Shown: positions 47,521 through 58,594, counted from the stretch's first letter. The stretch: DNA of 64,000 bases from VBDM01 sp035702665 (GCA_035702665.1 DASSQD010000069.1:46740-110739), one strand, 5' to 3'. A program made the numbers and translations. The notes: generated from the sequence alone by a model not told the origin.

Positions 47521-50019
47521 ATGGCACAGACGAGCGTTGCACAATTCGCCGGCGAGCTGAAGGTCCCGCCTGCGCAGCTGCTCGAGCAGCTGCGCGCCGC
47601 CGGCGTGCACAAGCGCGTCGCGGAGGACGTGCTCTCGGAGCAGGACAAGACCAAGCTCCTCGATTACCTGCGACGCTCGCACGGCTCGTCCGAGCCCAAG
47701 AACAAGATCACGCTCACGCGCAAGCAGACCTCCGAGATCATCAAGAAATCGGATTCGAGCGGCAAGGCGCGCACCATCCAGGTGGAGGTCAAGAAGAAGC
47801 GCATTTTCGTCAAGCGCGAGTCCGACCACGGCGCGCCGGAAACACCGGCCTCGCCGGTCGCGGCGATCGACGCGCGCGAAACGGAGCTGCGCGAGCAGGA
47901 GCGGCTCCGTCAGGAAGAGCTGGCGACGCGCCAGGCCGCAGAGCTCGCCGAGAAGCAGGAGCGCGAGCGCAAGCAGGCGCGCGAGACGGAGCAGAAGCCC
48001 GTCGAGGCCAAGGCGCCGGCCGCCGCCGACACGACCCTGCACAAGCCCAAGGTCGCTCCCGGAACGGAGAAGAAGGGCGCGAAGAAGGCGAAGGAGATCA
48101 AGGTCTGGCAGGACGAGGGCGTCAAGCGCCGCACGATCAAGACCCGCGGCGACGTCCAAGGCGCATCCGGCTGGCACACCCCCAAGGGCGGCGCCAGGCA
48201 CAGGGCAGGGGGCGCGACGGCGGAGAGCGTCCCGCAGTTCACCGCGCCGGCGGAGCCGTTGGTGCGCGAGATCATGGTGCCCGAGACCATCACCGTGGGC
48301 GACCTCGCGCACAAGATGTCCATCAAGGCGGCGGAGGTGATCAAGACCCTGATGAAGATGGGCAGCATGGTCACCATCAATCAGGTGCTCGACCAGGACA
48401 CCGCGATGATCGTGGTCACCGAGATGGGCCACTCCGCCAAGGCGGCCAAGCTCGACGATCCCGAGTCGCTGCTCGCGGAGGCGCCGGCCGAGCATCACGA
48501 GGCGGAACTCAAGCCGCGTGCGCCGGTGGTGACGGTGATGGGCCACGTCGACCACGGCAAGACGTCGCTGCTCGACTACATCCGTACCACCAAGGTCGCC
48601 GCCGGCGAGGCCGGCGGCATTACCCAGCACATCGGCGCCTACCACGTGACCACGCCGCGCGGAGTGGTCACGTTTCTCGACACGCCGGGCCACGAGGCCT
48701 TCACCGCTATGCGCGCGCGCGGGGCCCAGGTCACCGATATCGTCGTCCTGGTCGTGGCCGCCGACGACGGCGTGATGCCCCAGACGATCGAGGCCATCCA
48801 CCACGCCAAGGCGGCCGAGGTTCCGATCGTGGTCGCGATCAACAAGATCGACAAGCACGAGGCCAATCCGGACAAGGTCAAGCAGGAGCTGGTGGCACAG
48901 TCGGTCGTGCCGGAGGAATACGGCGGCGATTCGCCCTTCGTTCCCGTGTCCGCGAAGACGGGCAAGGGCATCGACGACCTGCTGGAGCAGGTGCTGCTCC
49001 AGGCCGACGTGCTCGAGCTCAAGGCGCCTGTCGACGCCCCGGCCAAGGGGATCGTCATCGAGGCGCGGCTCGACAAGGGTCGTGGTCCGGTCGCGACCGT
49101 GCTGGTGCAGTCCGGGACTCTCAGACGCGGCGACGTCCTGCTCGCCGGAAGCTCCTTCGGCCGCGTGCGCGCCATGCTCGACGAGAACGGCGGCACGGTT
49201 GTCGAGGCGGGCCCGTCGATCCCGGTGGAGATCCAGGGGCTGTCGGACGTGCCCGGCGCCGGCGAGGACGTCATGGTGCTCGGCGACGAGCGCAAGGCGC
49301 GCGAGATTGCGCTGTTCCGCCAGGGCAAGTTCCGCGACGTGAAGCTCGCGAAGAAGCAGGCCGCGAAGCTCGAGAATCTGTTCGAGCAGATGGGCGAGGG
49401 CGAAGCGCGCATGCTGCCGCTGCTCATCAAGGCCGACGTGCAGGGCTCGCAGGAGGCGCTGGTGCACGCCCTCTCCGGACTGTCGACCGACGAGGTCAAG
49501 GTCAACGTGGTCCACGCCGCCGTCGGCGCGATCACCGAGTCGGACGTCAACCTGGCGCTCGCGTCCAAGGCCGTGATCATCGGCTTCAACACGCGCGCCG
49601 ACGCGGCAGCGCGAAAGGCCGCCGAGGCCTCCGGGGTCGACGTGCGCTACTACAACATCATCTACGAGGCCGTCGACGAGGTGAAGGCGGCGATGTCCGG
49701 GATGCTCGCCCCCGAGAAGAAGGAGAGCGTGCTCGGACTGGTCGAGGTGCGCCAGGTATTCAAGATCTCCAAGGTCGGCGCGGTGGCGGGATGCTACGTG
49801 CTCGAAGGCCTGGTGCGGCGCAACGCCTCGGTGCGCGTGCTGCGCGACAACGTGGTCATCCATACCGGCGAGATCGACTCGCTCAAGCGCTTCAAGGACG
49901 ATGTGCGGGAAGTGAAGAACGGGTTCGAGTGCGGCATGTCGCTCAAGAGCTTCAACGACCTCAAGGTCGGCGACCAGTTCGAGATCTACGAAGTCCAGGA
50001 AGTCGCCCGCACGCTCTAG
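47521..50019 (+). CDS. infB: Translation initiation factor IF-2
   Basis: An 832-residue IF-2 that delivers fMet-tRNA to the 30S subunit. The N-terminal IF2 domain (TSVAQFAGELKVPPAQLLEQ), a long charged linker (residues about 60-240), then the G domain: GHVDHGKTSLLDYI, DTPGHEAF and NKIDKHEANPDK. Beta-barrel domains and the C-terminal fMet-binding domain follow (LRDNVVIHTGEIDSLKRFKDD). A 10-nt gap separates it from nusA. Confidence 0.97.
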   Translation: MAQTSVAQFAGELKVPPAQLLEQLRAAGVHKRVAEDVLSEQDKTKLLDYLRRSHGSSEPKNKITLTRKQTSEIIKKSDSSGKARTIQVEVKKKRIFVKRESDHGAPETPASPVAAIDARETELREQERLRQEELATRQAAELAEKQERERKQARETEQKPVEAKAPAAADTTLHKPKVAPGTEKKGAKKAKEIKVWQDEGVKRRTIKTRGDVQGASGWHTPKGGARHRAGGATAESVPQFTAPAEPLVREIMVPETITVGDLAHKMSIKAAEVIKTLMKMGSMVTINQVLDQDTAMIVVTEMGHSAKAAKLDDPESLLAEAPAEHHEAELKPRAPVVTVMGHVDHGKTSLLDYIRTTKVAAGEAGGITQHIGAYHVTTPRGVVTFLDTPGHEAFTAMRARGAQVTDIVVLVVAADDGVMPQTIEAIHHAKAAEVPIVVAINKIDKHEANPDKVKQELVAQSVVPEEYGGDSPFVPVSAKTGKGIDDLLEQVLLQADVLELKAPVDAPAKGIVIEARLDKGRGPVATVLVQSGTLRRGDVLLAGSSFGRVRAMLDENGGTVVEAGPSIPVEIQGLSDVPGAGEDVMVLGDERKAREIALFRQGKFRDVKLAKKQAAKLENLFEQMGEGEARMLPLLIKADVQGSQEALVHALSGLSTDEVKVNVVHAAVGAITESDVNLALASKAVIIGFNTRADAAARKAAEASGVDVRYYNIIYEAVDEVKAAMSGMLAPEKKESVLGLVEVRQVFKISKVGAVAGCYVLEGLVRRNASVRVLRDNVVIHTGEIDSLKRFKDDVREVKNGFECGMSLKSFNDLKVGDQFEIYEVQEVARTL

Positions 50020-50050
50020 GGCGACCGGCCAGGCCCGCGCGGGCGCTCCC

Positions 50051-50410
50051 ATGGCGAATTCACAAAGGCTGCGCCGCGTCGCCGACCAGATCCAGCGCGA
50101 GCTGTCGGGCCTCCTGCGGTCCGAGCTCAAAGACCCGCGCGTCGGCATGATCACCCTGACCGGCGTCGAAGTCTCCCCCGACCTGGCCCACGCCAAGGTC
50201 TTCTTCACCACGCTCGGCGACGCCGAAGCTCTGGCGCGCAGCGAGGCCGGTCTCAAGCGCGCAGCGGGATTCCTGCGCGCGGAGCTGGGCCACCGGCTGA
50301 AGCTGCGCGTCACTCCCGAGATACGCTTCGTGCACGACGGCTCGGTGGAGCGCGGCGTGCGCCTGTCCAAGCTGATCGACGACGCGGTCGCCGGAAGGAA
50401 GGACGGCTAG
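50051..50410 (+). CDS. rbfA: Ribosome-binding factor A
   Basis: A 119-residue KH-fold factor for 16S rRNA 5'-end maturation and cold adaptation. RLRRVADQIQRELSGLLRSEL, DPRVGMITLTGVEVSPDLAH and PEIRFVHDGSVERG are conserved segments. It lies between infB and truB as in other proteobacteria. Confidence 0.95.
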   Translation: MANSQRLRRVADQIQRELSGLLRSELKDPRVGMITLTGVEVSPDLAHAKVFFTTLGDAEALARSEAGLKRAAGFLRAELGHRLKLRVTPEIRFVHDGSVERGVRLSKLIDDAVAGRKDG

Positions 50411-50418
50411 AGGGAATC

Positions 50419-51297
50419 GTGGCCGACGCGGTCAACGGCGTTCTGCTCCTCGACAAGCCGTCCGGCCCCAGCTCGAACGTAGTGCTCCAGAGAGCAAAGC
50501 GCCTGCTCGGCGCGGCGCGCGCCGGCCACACGGGAACGCTGGACCCCCTGGCGAGCGGCCTGCTCGTCATCGCCCTGGGGGAGGCCACCAAGTTCGCAGG
50601 CGGCCTGCTCGAGGCGGACAAAGCCTATCGCGCGGCGGTGAAGATCGGAATACGCACCGCGACAGGCGACGCCGAAGGCGCCATTCTGTCGCGCTCGGAT
50701 GTCGCCGTCTCCGAGAACGCGCTGCGCAAGGCGCTCGAACGCTTCCGCGGCGAGATCGACCAGGTGCCGCCCATGTACGCGGCGCTCAAGCACGAGGGCC
50801 GTCCCCTGTACGTTTATGCCCGGCGAGGCGAGAGCGTGGAGCGCTCGCCCAGGCGCGTCGCGATCCGGCGCCTGGACCTCGAGAGGTTCGAGGGCGAGAC
50901 TGTCGGCCTCCGCGTGGAGTGCAGCAAGGGCACCTACATCCGCACGCTCGCCGAGGATATCGGCGAGGCCCTGGGTTGCGGCGCGCACCTGGCGGCCCTC
51001 AGGCGCCTCGCGGTGGGACCTTTCTCGGTGGAGCAGTCGGTCACGCTCGAGGACCTCGATAGCCTTTCGCCCGCCCGGAGGCGCGAGCGGCTGCTGCCGC
51101 CGCAGGCCTTGCTGGACTCGTGGCCGCGTCTGCTGCTCGACGCGGACCTCGTGGCGAGGTTCAGGCAGGGACAGGCGGTTCCGGCGAGCGCGGCGGACGG
51201 CGACATCGCGGTTTTCGCGGGAAACGGCGCCTTTGTCGGCGCGGGCGAAGTCTCCGGCGGAACGCTGAAGCCGAAGCGTCTGCTGGCTCGGTCCTGA
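50419..51297 (+). CDS. truB: tRNA pseudouridine(55) synthase
   Basis: A 292-residue enzyme making pseudouridine 55 in the T-loop of tRNAs. The motif GVLLLDKPSGPSS is at the N-terminus; the catalytic Asp is in GHTGTLDPLASGLL; SKGTYIRTLAEDIGEALG is the second family block; a C-terminal PUA-like domain follows. Start GTG 50419, 8 nt after rbfA. Confidence 0.96.
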   Translation: MADAVNGVLLLDKPSGPSSNVVLQRAKRLLGAARAGHTGTLDPLASGLLVIALGEATKFAGGLLEADKAYRAAVKIGIRTATGDAEGAILSRSDVAVSENALRKALERFRGEIDQVPPMYAALKHEGRPLYVYARRGESVERSPRRVAIRRLDLERFEGETVGLRVECSKGTYIRTLAEDIGEALGCGAHLAALRRLAVGPFSVEQSVTLEDLDSLSPARRRERLLPPQALLDSWPRLLLDADLVARFRQGQAVPASAADGDIAVFAGNGAFVGAGEVSGGTLKPKRLLARS

Positions 51298-51319
51298 GCC
51301 CTTCCCGGGTGGAAAATGC

Positions 51320-51349
51320 TTGTGAAAGGTGCTGATTCCAAGCTAAAAT
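51320..51349 (+). promoter_or_regulatory. rpsO promoter
   Basis: TTGTGA (51320-51325), 18-nt spacer, TAAAAT (51344-51349). It lies between the truB stop and rpsO, with a predicted start about 28 nt before the rpsO ATG. A separate rpsO promoter is usual. Confidence 0.6.
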
Positions 51350-51383
51350 GTCGCCCTTTCGCGAAGAGACAATCAGAGCAGAT

Positions 51384-51653
51384 ATGTCGGTGAGCGTTGC
51401 GCAGAAGCAGCAGATCGTCCAGCAATACCAGCGCGCCACGGGCGACACGGGTTCTCCCGAAGTCCAGATCGCCCTGCTCACGGCCCGGATCAACGGGCTG
51501 ACCGACCACTTCAAGCAGCACGTCAAGGACCATCATTCGCGTCGCGGGCTGCTGAAGCTCGTCAGCCAGCGCCGGAAGATGCTCGATTACCTCAAGCGGA
51601 AGGACAACGGAAAGTATCACCAGCTGATCGAGCAACTTGGCCTGCGCAAGTGA
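51384..51653 (+). CDS. rpsO: 30S ribosomal protein S15
   Basis: An 89-residue S15 with QYQRATGDTGSPEVQIALLT, DHHSRRGLLKLVSQRRKMLD and YLKRKDNGKY, all family hallmarks. It binds the central domain of 16S rRNA early in assembly. ATG 51384 is chosen from homology; an in-frame ATG at 51348 would add 12 residues with no match and overlaps the promoter. Confidence 0.97.
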   Translation: MSVSVAQKQQIVQQYQRATGDTGSPEVQIALLTARINGLTDHFKQHVKDHHSRRGLLKLVSQRRKMLDYLKRKDNGKYHQLIEQLGLRK

Positions 51654-51660
51654 TTTCCTC

Positions 51661-51687
51661 GGCGCCCCTTGCATCCCGATGGGCGCC
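51661..51687 (+). other. Hairpin after rpsO
   Basis: GGCGCCC (51661-51667) / GGGCGCC (51681-51687) forms a 7-bp stem with a 13-nt loop and no T run. It may protect the rpsO 3' end or be a processing site between rpsO and pnp. Confidence 0.45.
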
Positions 51688-51742
51688 CTGAGCTCCACCA
51701 CCGGTCCGGCGTTCCTCACCGGTACCGTCTCAATCAAAATGA

Positions 51743-51760
51743 CCCGGGCCGCTGCCCGGG
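51743..51760 (+). other. Hairpin in the pnp leader
   Basis: CCCGGGC (51743-51749) / GCCCGGG (51754-51760) is a perfect 7-bp stem with loop CGCT, 23 nt before the pnp ATG. In E. coli the pnp leader has a stem cut by RNase III that allows autoregulation; this hairpin is shorter, so the parallel is only suggestive. Confidence 0.45.
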
Positions 51761-51783
51761 CTCACTAACGGATAGATACGATC

Positions 51784-53895
<2,112 letters not shown>

Positions 53896-53907
53896 GCCGG
53901 AGCGGCC

Positions 53908-54363
53908 CTACCTCCCGCTCTGCTTCTCGCGCTGCTCGTCGAGCGTCTTGCAGTCGATGCACAGGGTCGCGGTGGGCCGCGCCTCCAGGCGCTTAAGACC
54001 GATCTCGATCCCGCAGTTCTCGCAGTAGCCGTAGTCGTTCTTGTCGATACGCAAAAGGGTCTCGTCGATCTTCTTGATGAGCTTGCGCTCGCGGTCGCGG
54101 TTGCGCAGCTCCAGCGAGATGTCCGACTCCTGGCTGGCGCGGTCACTGGGGTCGGCGAACACGGTTGCGTCGTCCTGCATCTCGTGTACGGTCCTGTCGA
54201 TGTCCTTCGACAGCTCCACTTTCAGCGCGGACAGCATGTTCCTGAAATGCGCGCGCTGGGTGGCGTTCATGTATTCCTCGCCTTTTCTTGGACTGTAGGG
54301 CGGGAACGTCTTGGACAACAGTTCCAAAATCGCCGACTCCGTGTTGCTCTCCCGAGAAATCAT
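53908..54363 (-). CDS. dksA: RNA polymerase-binding transcription factor DksA
   Basis: A 151-residue DksA that enters the RNA polymerase secondary channel and works with ppGpp. With the start at 54363 the residue numbers equal those of E. coli: coiled-coil tip Asp71 and Asp74 in ADPSDRASQ with Ala76, and zinc ligands Cys114, 117, 135 and 138 (CENC, CIDC). GEEYMNATQRAHF is also conserved. ATG 54270 has a better ribosome binding site but would remove conserved sequence. Confidence 0.93.
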   Translation of the reverse strand: MISRESNTESAILELLSKTFPPYSPRKGEEYMNATQRAHFRNMLSALKVELSKDIDRTVHEMQDDATVFADPSDRASQESDISLELRNRDRERKLIKKIDETLLRIDKNDYGYCENCGIEIGLKRLEARPTATLCIDCKTLDEQREKQSGR

Positions 54364-54425
54364 TTGACACCGGAAATCCCAAACCCGCAAGCTGTTTTGC
54401 CCCGCGATTCGAGGTTCGCGAAGCG

Positions 54426-54455
54426 TTGACCCCGGTCAATCCGGAGGCGTAATAT
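54426..54455 (+). promoter_or_regulatory. Promoter of the Pro-Arg tRNA pair
   Basis: TTGACC (54426-54431), 18-nt spacer, TAATAT (54450-54455), expected start about 54462, 4 nt before tRNA-Pro. The -35 box is the left half of an inverted repeat TTGACC-CC-GGTCAA (54426-54439). Confidence 0.6.
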
Positions 54456-54465
54456 GCGACACCCG

Positions 54466-54542
54466 CGGGGTGTAGCGCAGCCTGGTAGCGCGCTTGCTTT
54501 GGGAGCAAGATGTCGGGAGTTCAAATCTCTCCACCCCGACCA
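54466..54542 (+). tRNA. tRNA-Pro (TGG)
   Basis: A 77-nt tRNA with acceptor CGGGGTG/CACCCCG, D-arm GCGCAGCCTGGTAGCGC, anticodon TGG at 54500-54502, T-loop GTTCAAATC and encoded CCA. The C at position 1 and the sequence are typical of proteobacterial tRNA-Pro. Confidence 0.96.
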
Positions 54543-54593
54543 GATTATTGCGACCCTCGGACTCAGCGAGGGCGGCAGCACGATGCCTCACCC

Positions 54594-54671
54594 GTGCCCG
54601 TAGCTCAACCTGGATAGAGCACCAGCCTTCTAAGCTGGGGGTTGTGGGTTCGAGTCCCGCCGGGCGCGCCA
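54594..54671 (+). tRNA. tRNA-Arg (TCT)
   Basis: A 78-nt tRNA with acceptor GTGCCCG/CGGGCGC including one T-G wobble at the second pair, anticodon TCT at 54629-54631 (loop CTTCTAA), T-loop GGTTCGAGTCC, discriminator G and encoded CCA. Confidence 0.96.
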
Positions 54672-54701
54672 GTTTCTCCAGCGTTTCGAAAGGAAACCTT
54701 G

Positions 54702-55406
54702 ATGATCGAAGTGTATACGTGGCCGACGCCGAACGGGCACAAGATCCACATCATGCTCGAGGAGATTGGGCTCGAGCACGAGATCAGGCCGGTGAACATC
54801 CGGACCGGCGAGCAGTTCAGGCCCGATTTCCTGAGGATCAGCCCGAACAACAAGATCCCTGCGATCGTCGACCGCGAGGGGCCGGACGGAAAACCGATAT
54901 CGCTGTTCGAGTCGGGGGCAATCCTCGTCTACCTCGCGGGCAAGAGCGGCAAGCTCCTTCCACGCGACGACCGCGGCAAGTACATCGCGCTGCAATGGGT
55001 CATGTTCCAGATGGGATCGATCGGGCCGATGATGGGCCAGTCCGGGCATTTCCGCAGCAACGCCGTGCCCGAGAAGATCGACTATGCGATCAAGCGCTAC
55101 TCCAACGAGGTGAAGCGCCTGCACGGCGTGATGGAGAAGCGGCTGTCGGAGGCCGCGTATTTCGCCGGGTCCGAGTATTCGATCGCCGATATCGCCATAT
55201 TTCCGTGGCTCCGCGCGAGCGAGCGGAACGGCATCGACTGGGCGGAGTTCCCGACGGTGAAGAGCTGGTTCGATCGCGTGCACGCCCGCCCGGCCGTCCA
55301 GCGCGCGCTGAAGGTGCTCGCGGAGGTGCAGACGACCCCCGCCGGCCAGTACGACGCCAAGGCGCGCGAGATCCTTTTCGGGGCGACGCAGTACCAGAAG
55401 CGCTAG
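54702..55406 (+). CDS. yfcG: Glutathione S-transferase family protein (YfcG/Ure2p-like)
   Basis: A 234-residue Nu/Ure2p-type GST. The N-terminal thioredoxin fold opens with VYTWPTPNGHKIHIMLEEIG, in which Thr-Pro-Asn replaces the catalytic Tyr/Ser as in YfcG, a disulfide reductase using two glutathiones; NKIPAIVD and FESGAILVYLA complete the GSH site. The C-terminal helical domain includes YSIADIAIFPWLR. Start ATG 54702 (MIEVYTW). Confidence 0.92.
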   Translation: MIEVYTWPTPNGHKIHIMLEEIGLEHEIRPVNIRTGEQFRPDFLRISPNNKIPAIVDREGPDGKPISLFESGAILVYLAGKSGKLLPRDDRGKYIALQWVMFQMGSIGPMMGQSGHFRSNAVPEKIDYAIKRYSNEVKRLHGVMEKRLSEAAYFAGSEYSIADIAIFPWLRASERNGIDWAEFPTVKSWFDRVHARPAVQRALKVLAEVQTTPAGQYDAKAREILFGATQYQKR

Positions 55407-55419
55407 AAGGCGGGACCGG

Positions 55420-57261
55420 GTGACCCTGCGCGACCGACCGCTCCACGCCGCCGCAGCGCTGCTGCTCGTCCTCGCGCTCGTCGAGATCGGCAGGCTGCAC
55501 CTGCTCGAGGGGATCGATGGCCGGGTGTCGGACTTCCTCGTGCGCCGGCACGCCGGCGGGCTGTCGCCCGACCCGGACATCGTCATCGTCGACATCGACG
55601 AGCCGAGCCTCGCGCGGATGCAGGACGCCGCGGGCAAATTTCCCTGGCCAAGGTCGGTGTACGCGGAACTCGTTCAGGGAGTCGAGCGCCAGAAGCCGCG
55701 CGCGATCGTCTTCGATATCCTGTTCGCCGACCAGGACACGCGCGATCCCGAATTCGACCGGGCGTTCAACCGGGCGCTCAAAGGGCTCACGAATGTCTAC
55801 TTCTCCGCGCAGCGTCTCGACGCCTCGGGCGACGCGGGCGGAGTTCCCCTCGCGCAGGTCGCCGAGACGCTCGGGCTGGCGCGTACCGAGTCTGCGCAGC
55901 CCGACGCGCGCATCCAGTTCCTTCCGCCGCAGGTTCTCGACGAAGAGCATTGGCGGCGCTCGGGCCTCATCAACTTTCTTCCCGATGGCGACGGCGTCGG
56001 CAGGCGCTACTGGATCGCCATGCCCGCCTACGGCTGGCGGCTGCCGTCGTTGCCGGCGCGGGTCGCCCGCGGGCTGGGGTATGCGGTACCGGATGCCGAG
56101 TCGATTGTTCTCAACTGGCGCGGAGCAGAGCGCTCTTTCCTGCATATCTCGTTCGCCGACCTCTACGAAGACTTCGGCCGCAAAAAGCGGTCGCGTCCTT
56201 CGGACGAGCTGAAGGACAAGATCATTGTCGTCGGCGCCACGGCTGCGGGCCTGGGAGACCTGCGAGTTACCCCGATCTCGAACACCTATCCCGGTACCGA
56301 GATCCTCGCCACCGCGATCGACAATCTGAAGAACGGGCGCGCGATGCAGCCTGCGCCCGGCTACGCGCCAATGGCTCTCGCCACGATGCTCCTCGCACTC
56401 GTTTTCGCCGCGTTCCGGCTGGGCCGCAACGCCGTCGAGACGGGTGTGGGCCTGGCGGTCGTTTCGGCGGTGCTGCTGGGCGTGGAGTACGCCGCCCTGA
56501 ACGCGAACCGCCTCCTGCCCGTTGCCATTCCGCTGCTTTTCGCGTGGACGCTCTACCTCTTCAACGCGATGGTCGCCTACCTGCGGGAAAAGCGCGCGCG
56601 CGAGCAAGCGGTCCGCTTGTTCTCGCGCTTTCTCAATCCGAACGTCGTGCGGCAGATCGTCGACCAGGGCGAAACCATCGAGTCGCTGTCGGGCAAGACC
56701 CGGCAGATGTCGATCCTGTTCTCGGATATCCGCGGCTTCACCACGCTGTCGGAGACCCGTCCGCCGCAGGAGATCGTCGCTCTGCTGAACCGCTACTTCT
56801 CGCGCCAGGTTGCGGTCGTCTTCCGCCACGGCGGGACGCTGGACAAGTTCATCGGCGACTGCATCATGGCCTTCTGGGGCGCGCCGCTCGAGGATTCGCG
56901 CCACGCGGAGCACGCGGTCGCCGCGGCGCTGGAGATGGAGCAGGTGCTGCTCGCGTTCAAGAAGGAGCTCGGCGAGGACGGCCGGGAGTTTGACGTGGGC
57001 ATCGGGATCCACTCGGGCGCGGCGGTGGTCGGGTTCATCGGCGCGGAGCAGAAGCTGGACTACACGGCGATCGGAGACGCCGTGAATCTCGCAAGTCGTA
57101 TCGAAGGCCTGACCAAGGACGCGCACAGCCGCATCCTGGTGTCCCGCGAGACCATGATGGCGTGCAATAATGCGTTCGCGTTCAGTTCGCGGGGGTCCTA
57201 CAAGGTGAAAGGCCGAACGCAGGAAGTGGAGCTGTTCGAGCCCAAAGCGGTGCCGGCGTGA
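55420..57261 (+). CDS. CHASE2 domain-containing adenylate/guanylate cyclase
   Basis: A 613-residue membrane sensor. One N-terminal membrane helix, a periplasmic CHASE2 sensor domain (about 30-300; VSDFLVRRHAGGLSPDPDIVIVDIDE and PWPRSVYAELVQ are typical), three membrane helices (about 310-385), then a class III cyclase domain (about 430-600) with the metal site ILFSDIRGFTTLSE, GDCIMAFWG and YTAIGDAVNLASRIE. Probably makes cAMP in response to an envelope signal. Start GTG 55420. The next two genes follow with 4-nt overlaps. Confidence 0.92.
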   Translation: MTLRDRPLHAAAALLLVLALVEIGRLHLLEGIDGRVSDFLVRRHAGGLSPDPDIVIVDIDEPSLARMQDAAGKFPWPRSVYAELVQGVERQKPRAIVFDILFADQDTRDPEFDRAFNRALKGLTNVYFSAQRLDASGDAGGVPLAQVAETLGLARTESAQPDARIQFLPPQVLDEEHWRRSGLINFLPDGDGVGRRYWIAMPAYGWRLPSLPARVARGLGYAVPDAESIVLNWRGAERSFLHISFADLYEDFGRKKRSRPSDELKDKIIVVGATAAGLGDLRVTPISNTYPGTEILATAIDNLKNGRAMQPAPGYAPMALATMLLALVFAAFRLGRNAVETGVGLAVVSAVLLGVEYAALNANRLLPVAIPLLFAWTLYLFNAMVAYLREKRAREQAVRLFSRFLNPNVVRQIVDQGETIESLSGKTRQMSILFSDIRGFTTLSETRPPQEIVALLNRYFSRQVAVVFRHGGTLDKFIGDCIMAFWGAPLEDSRHAEHAVAAALEMEQVLLAFKKELGEDGREFDVGIGIHSGAAVVGFIGAEQKLDYTAIGDAVNLASRIEGLTKDAHSRILVSRETMMACNNAFAFSSRGSYKVKGRTQEVELFEPKAVPA

Positions 57262-57749
57262 GGGCCGCGCTCGCCGCGCTGGTGCTCGCCGCCTGGCTCG
57301 CCCCGGCGGCCGCCCAGGAAACCGGATTCGCCGTTCGCGACACCGGAGTGAAGAAGGAACCGTTCAGCGACGCGCAGACGGTCGGCACGCTGGCGGAGAA
57401 GGCGCAGGTCAAGGTGCTCGCGCGCCAGGGCGGCTGGATGCAGGTCGAGGCGGGAACGCTCTCGGGCTGGGTGCGCATGCTCTCGATCCGCATGAACTCG
57501 GGACAATCGAGCTTCGCCTCGGGCCTGAGGTCGCTTTTCACCGTCGCCCGCACGGGGTCGTCGGGCCAGACCGTTACCACCGGAGTGCGCGGGCTGGACA
57601 AGGAGGACATCCAGAACGCCAAGCCCAATCCGGCCGAGCTCAAGAAGATGGCCGGCTACGCCGTCGGCCAGAGCGACGCCGAGCGTTTCGCCGCGGAGAA
57701 TCCGCAGCTGAAGAATCAGAAGATCGACTACCTCCCGGTGCCGAAATGA
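57258..57749 (+). CDS. SH3 domain-containing exported protein
   Basis: A 163-residue secreted protein: signal peptide about 1-20 (AALAALVLAAWLAPAAAQ), then a bacterial SH3 fold (VKKEPFSDAQTVGTLAEKAQVKVLARQGGWMQVEA, given in pieces; GWVRML at its end) and a low-complexity C-terminus. Bacterial SH3 domains bind wall or ligand peptides. Start GTG overlaps the cyclase stop, end overlaps the M48 gene. Confidence 0.85.
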   Translation: MRAALAALVLAAWLAPAAAQETGFAVRDTGVKKEPFSDAQTVGTLAEKAQVKVLARQGGWMQVEAGTLSGWVRMLSIRMNSGQSSFASGLRSLFTVARTGSSGQTVTTGVRGLDKEDIQNAKPNPAELKKMAGYAVGQSDAERFAAENPQLKNQKIDYLPVPK

Positions 57750-58594
57750 CGCGCATTCTTGCCGCGGTCGTGCTGGTCGCGCTGGGCGCCTTCCCCGGCA
57801 GCGCGCCGGCGCAGTTCAACCTGAACCTCAACCGCCTCATCGACACCGGGAAGAACCTTCGCGACGCGTTCAAGGACGTGGACGAGAAGCAGGAGGCCGA
57901 GATCGGCGCGGAATACGCCGCCGTGCTGGTCGGCGCGAGCCCGCTCCTCGACAACCCCGGCGTGGCGCGCTACGTGAACCGCGTCGGGCGCTGGCTGTCG
58001 TTGCACTCGGAGCGCCCCGGCCTGAATTGGCAGTTCGGGGTGCTCGACACCGAGACCGTCAACGCGTTCTCCACGCCCGGGGGCTACGTGCTGATCAGCA
58101 AAGGGCTCCTCGCGAGGCTAAAGAACGAGGCGGAGCTCGCGGGCGTGCTGTCCCACGAGATCGCCCACGTCGTCAAGAAGCACCACCTCGCGGCCTTGCG
58201 GAAGAGCAAGGGAATGGAGGCGGGCAGCAATCTGCTGTCGATGTACCTCGAGCAAGGCGGCCAGCGCAGCGCCGCCGCCAAGGAACGCCTGGTCGGAGGC
58301 ATGAAAGAGGTCATGCTGCGCGGCCTGGACAAGGACGACGAGTTCGAGGCCGATCGCATGGGCGTGGTGATCGCCGCGCGCTCGGGCTACGACCCCTTCG
58401 GCCTTCCTTCCGTCGTGCAGATGCTCCAGGGTCTCAACCCCAAGGACTCCGCGCTCGCCCTGATGTTCGAGACGCACCCCGACCCGGGCAGCCGGCTCGA
58501 CGCGCTCGACCGGGCCATGGGCACGCGCCTGGACAAGTTCGCCTCGCAGCCGCAGGCGGCCGAGCGCTACGCGAGCGCGATTCAGGCGAAGTGA
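57746..58594 (+). CDS. M48 family metalloprotease (periplasmic)
   Basis: A 282-residue zinc protease. Signal peptide about 1-22; catalytic HEIAH at residues 137-141 and the downstream Glu in DEFEADRMGV. It resembles BepA/LoiP-type periplasmic proteases that quality-control outer membrane proteins, but lacks the TPR repeats of BepA. Third gene of the cyclase operon, suggesting envelope sensing and proteolysis are co-expressed. Confidence 0.9.
   Translation: MTRILAAVVLVALGAFPGSAPAQFNLNLNRLIDTGKNLRDAFKDVDEKQEAEIGAEYAAVLVGASPLLDNPGVARYVNRVGRWLSLHSERPGLNWQFGVLDTETVNAFSTPGGYVLISKGLLARLKNEAELAGVLSHEIAHVVKKHHLAALRKSKGMEAGSNLLSMYLEQGGQRSAAAKERLVGGMKEVMLRGLDKDDEFEADRMGVVIAARSGYDPFGLPSVVQMLQGLNPKDSALALMFETHPDPGSRLDALDRAMGTRLDKFASQPQAAERYASAIQAK

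Noticed and set aside
47497..50370. A 957-residue minus-strand frame opposite infB and rbfA
   Set aside because: Composition is typical of antisense to GC-rich genes and infB/rbfA motifs are unambiguous on the plus strand.
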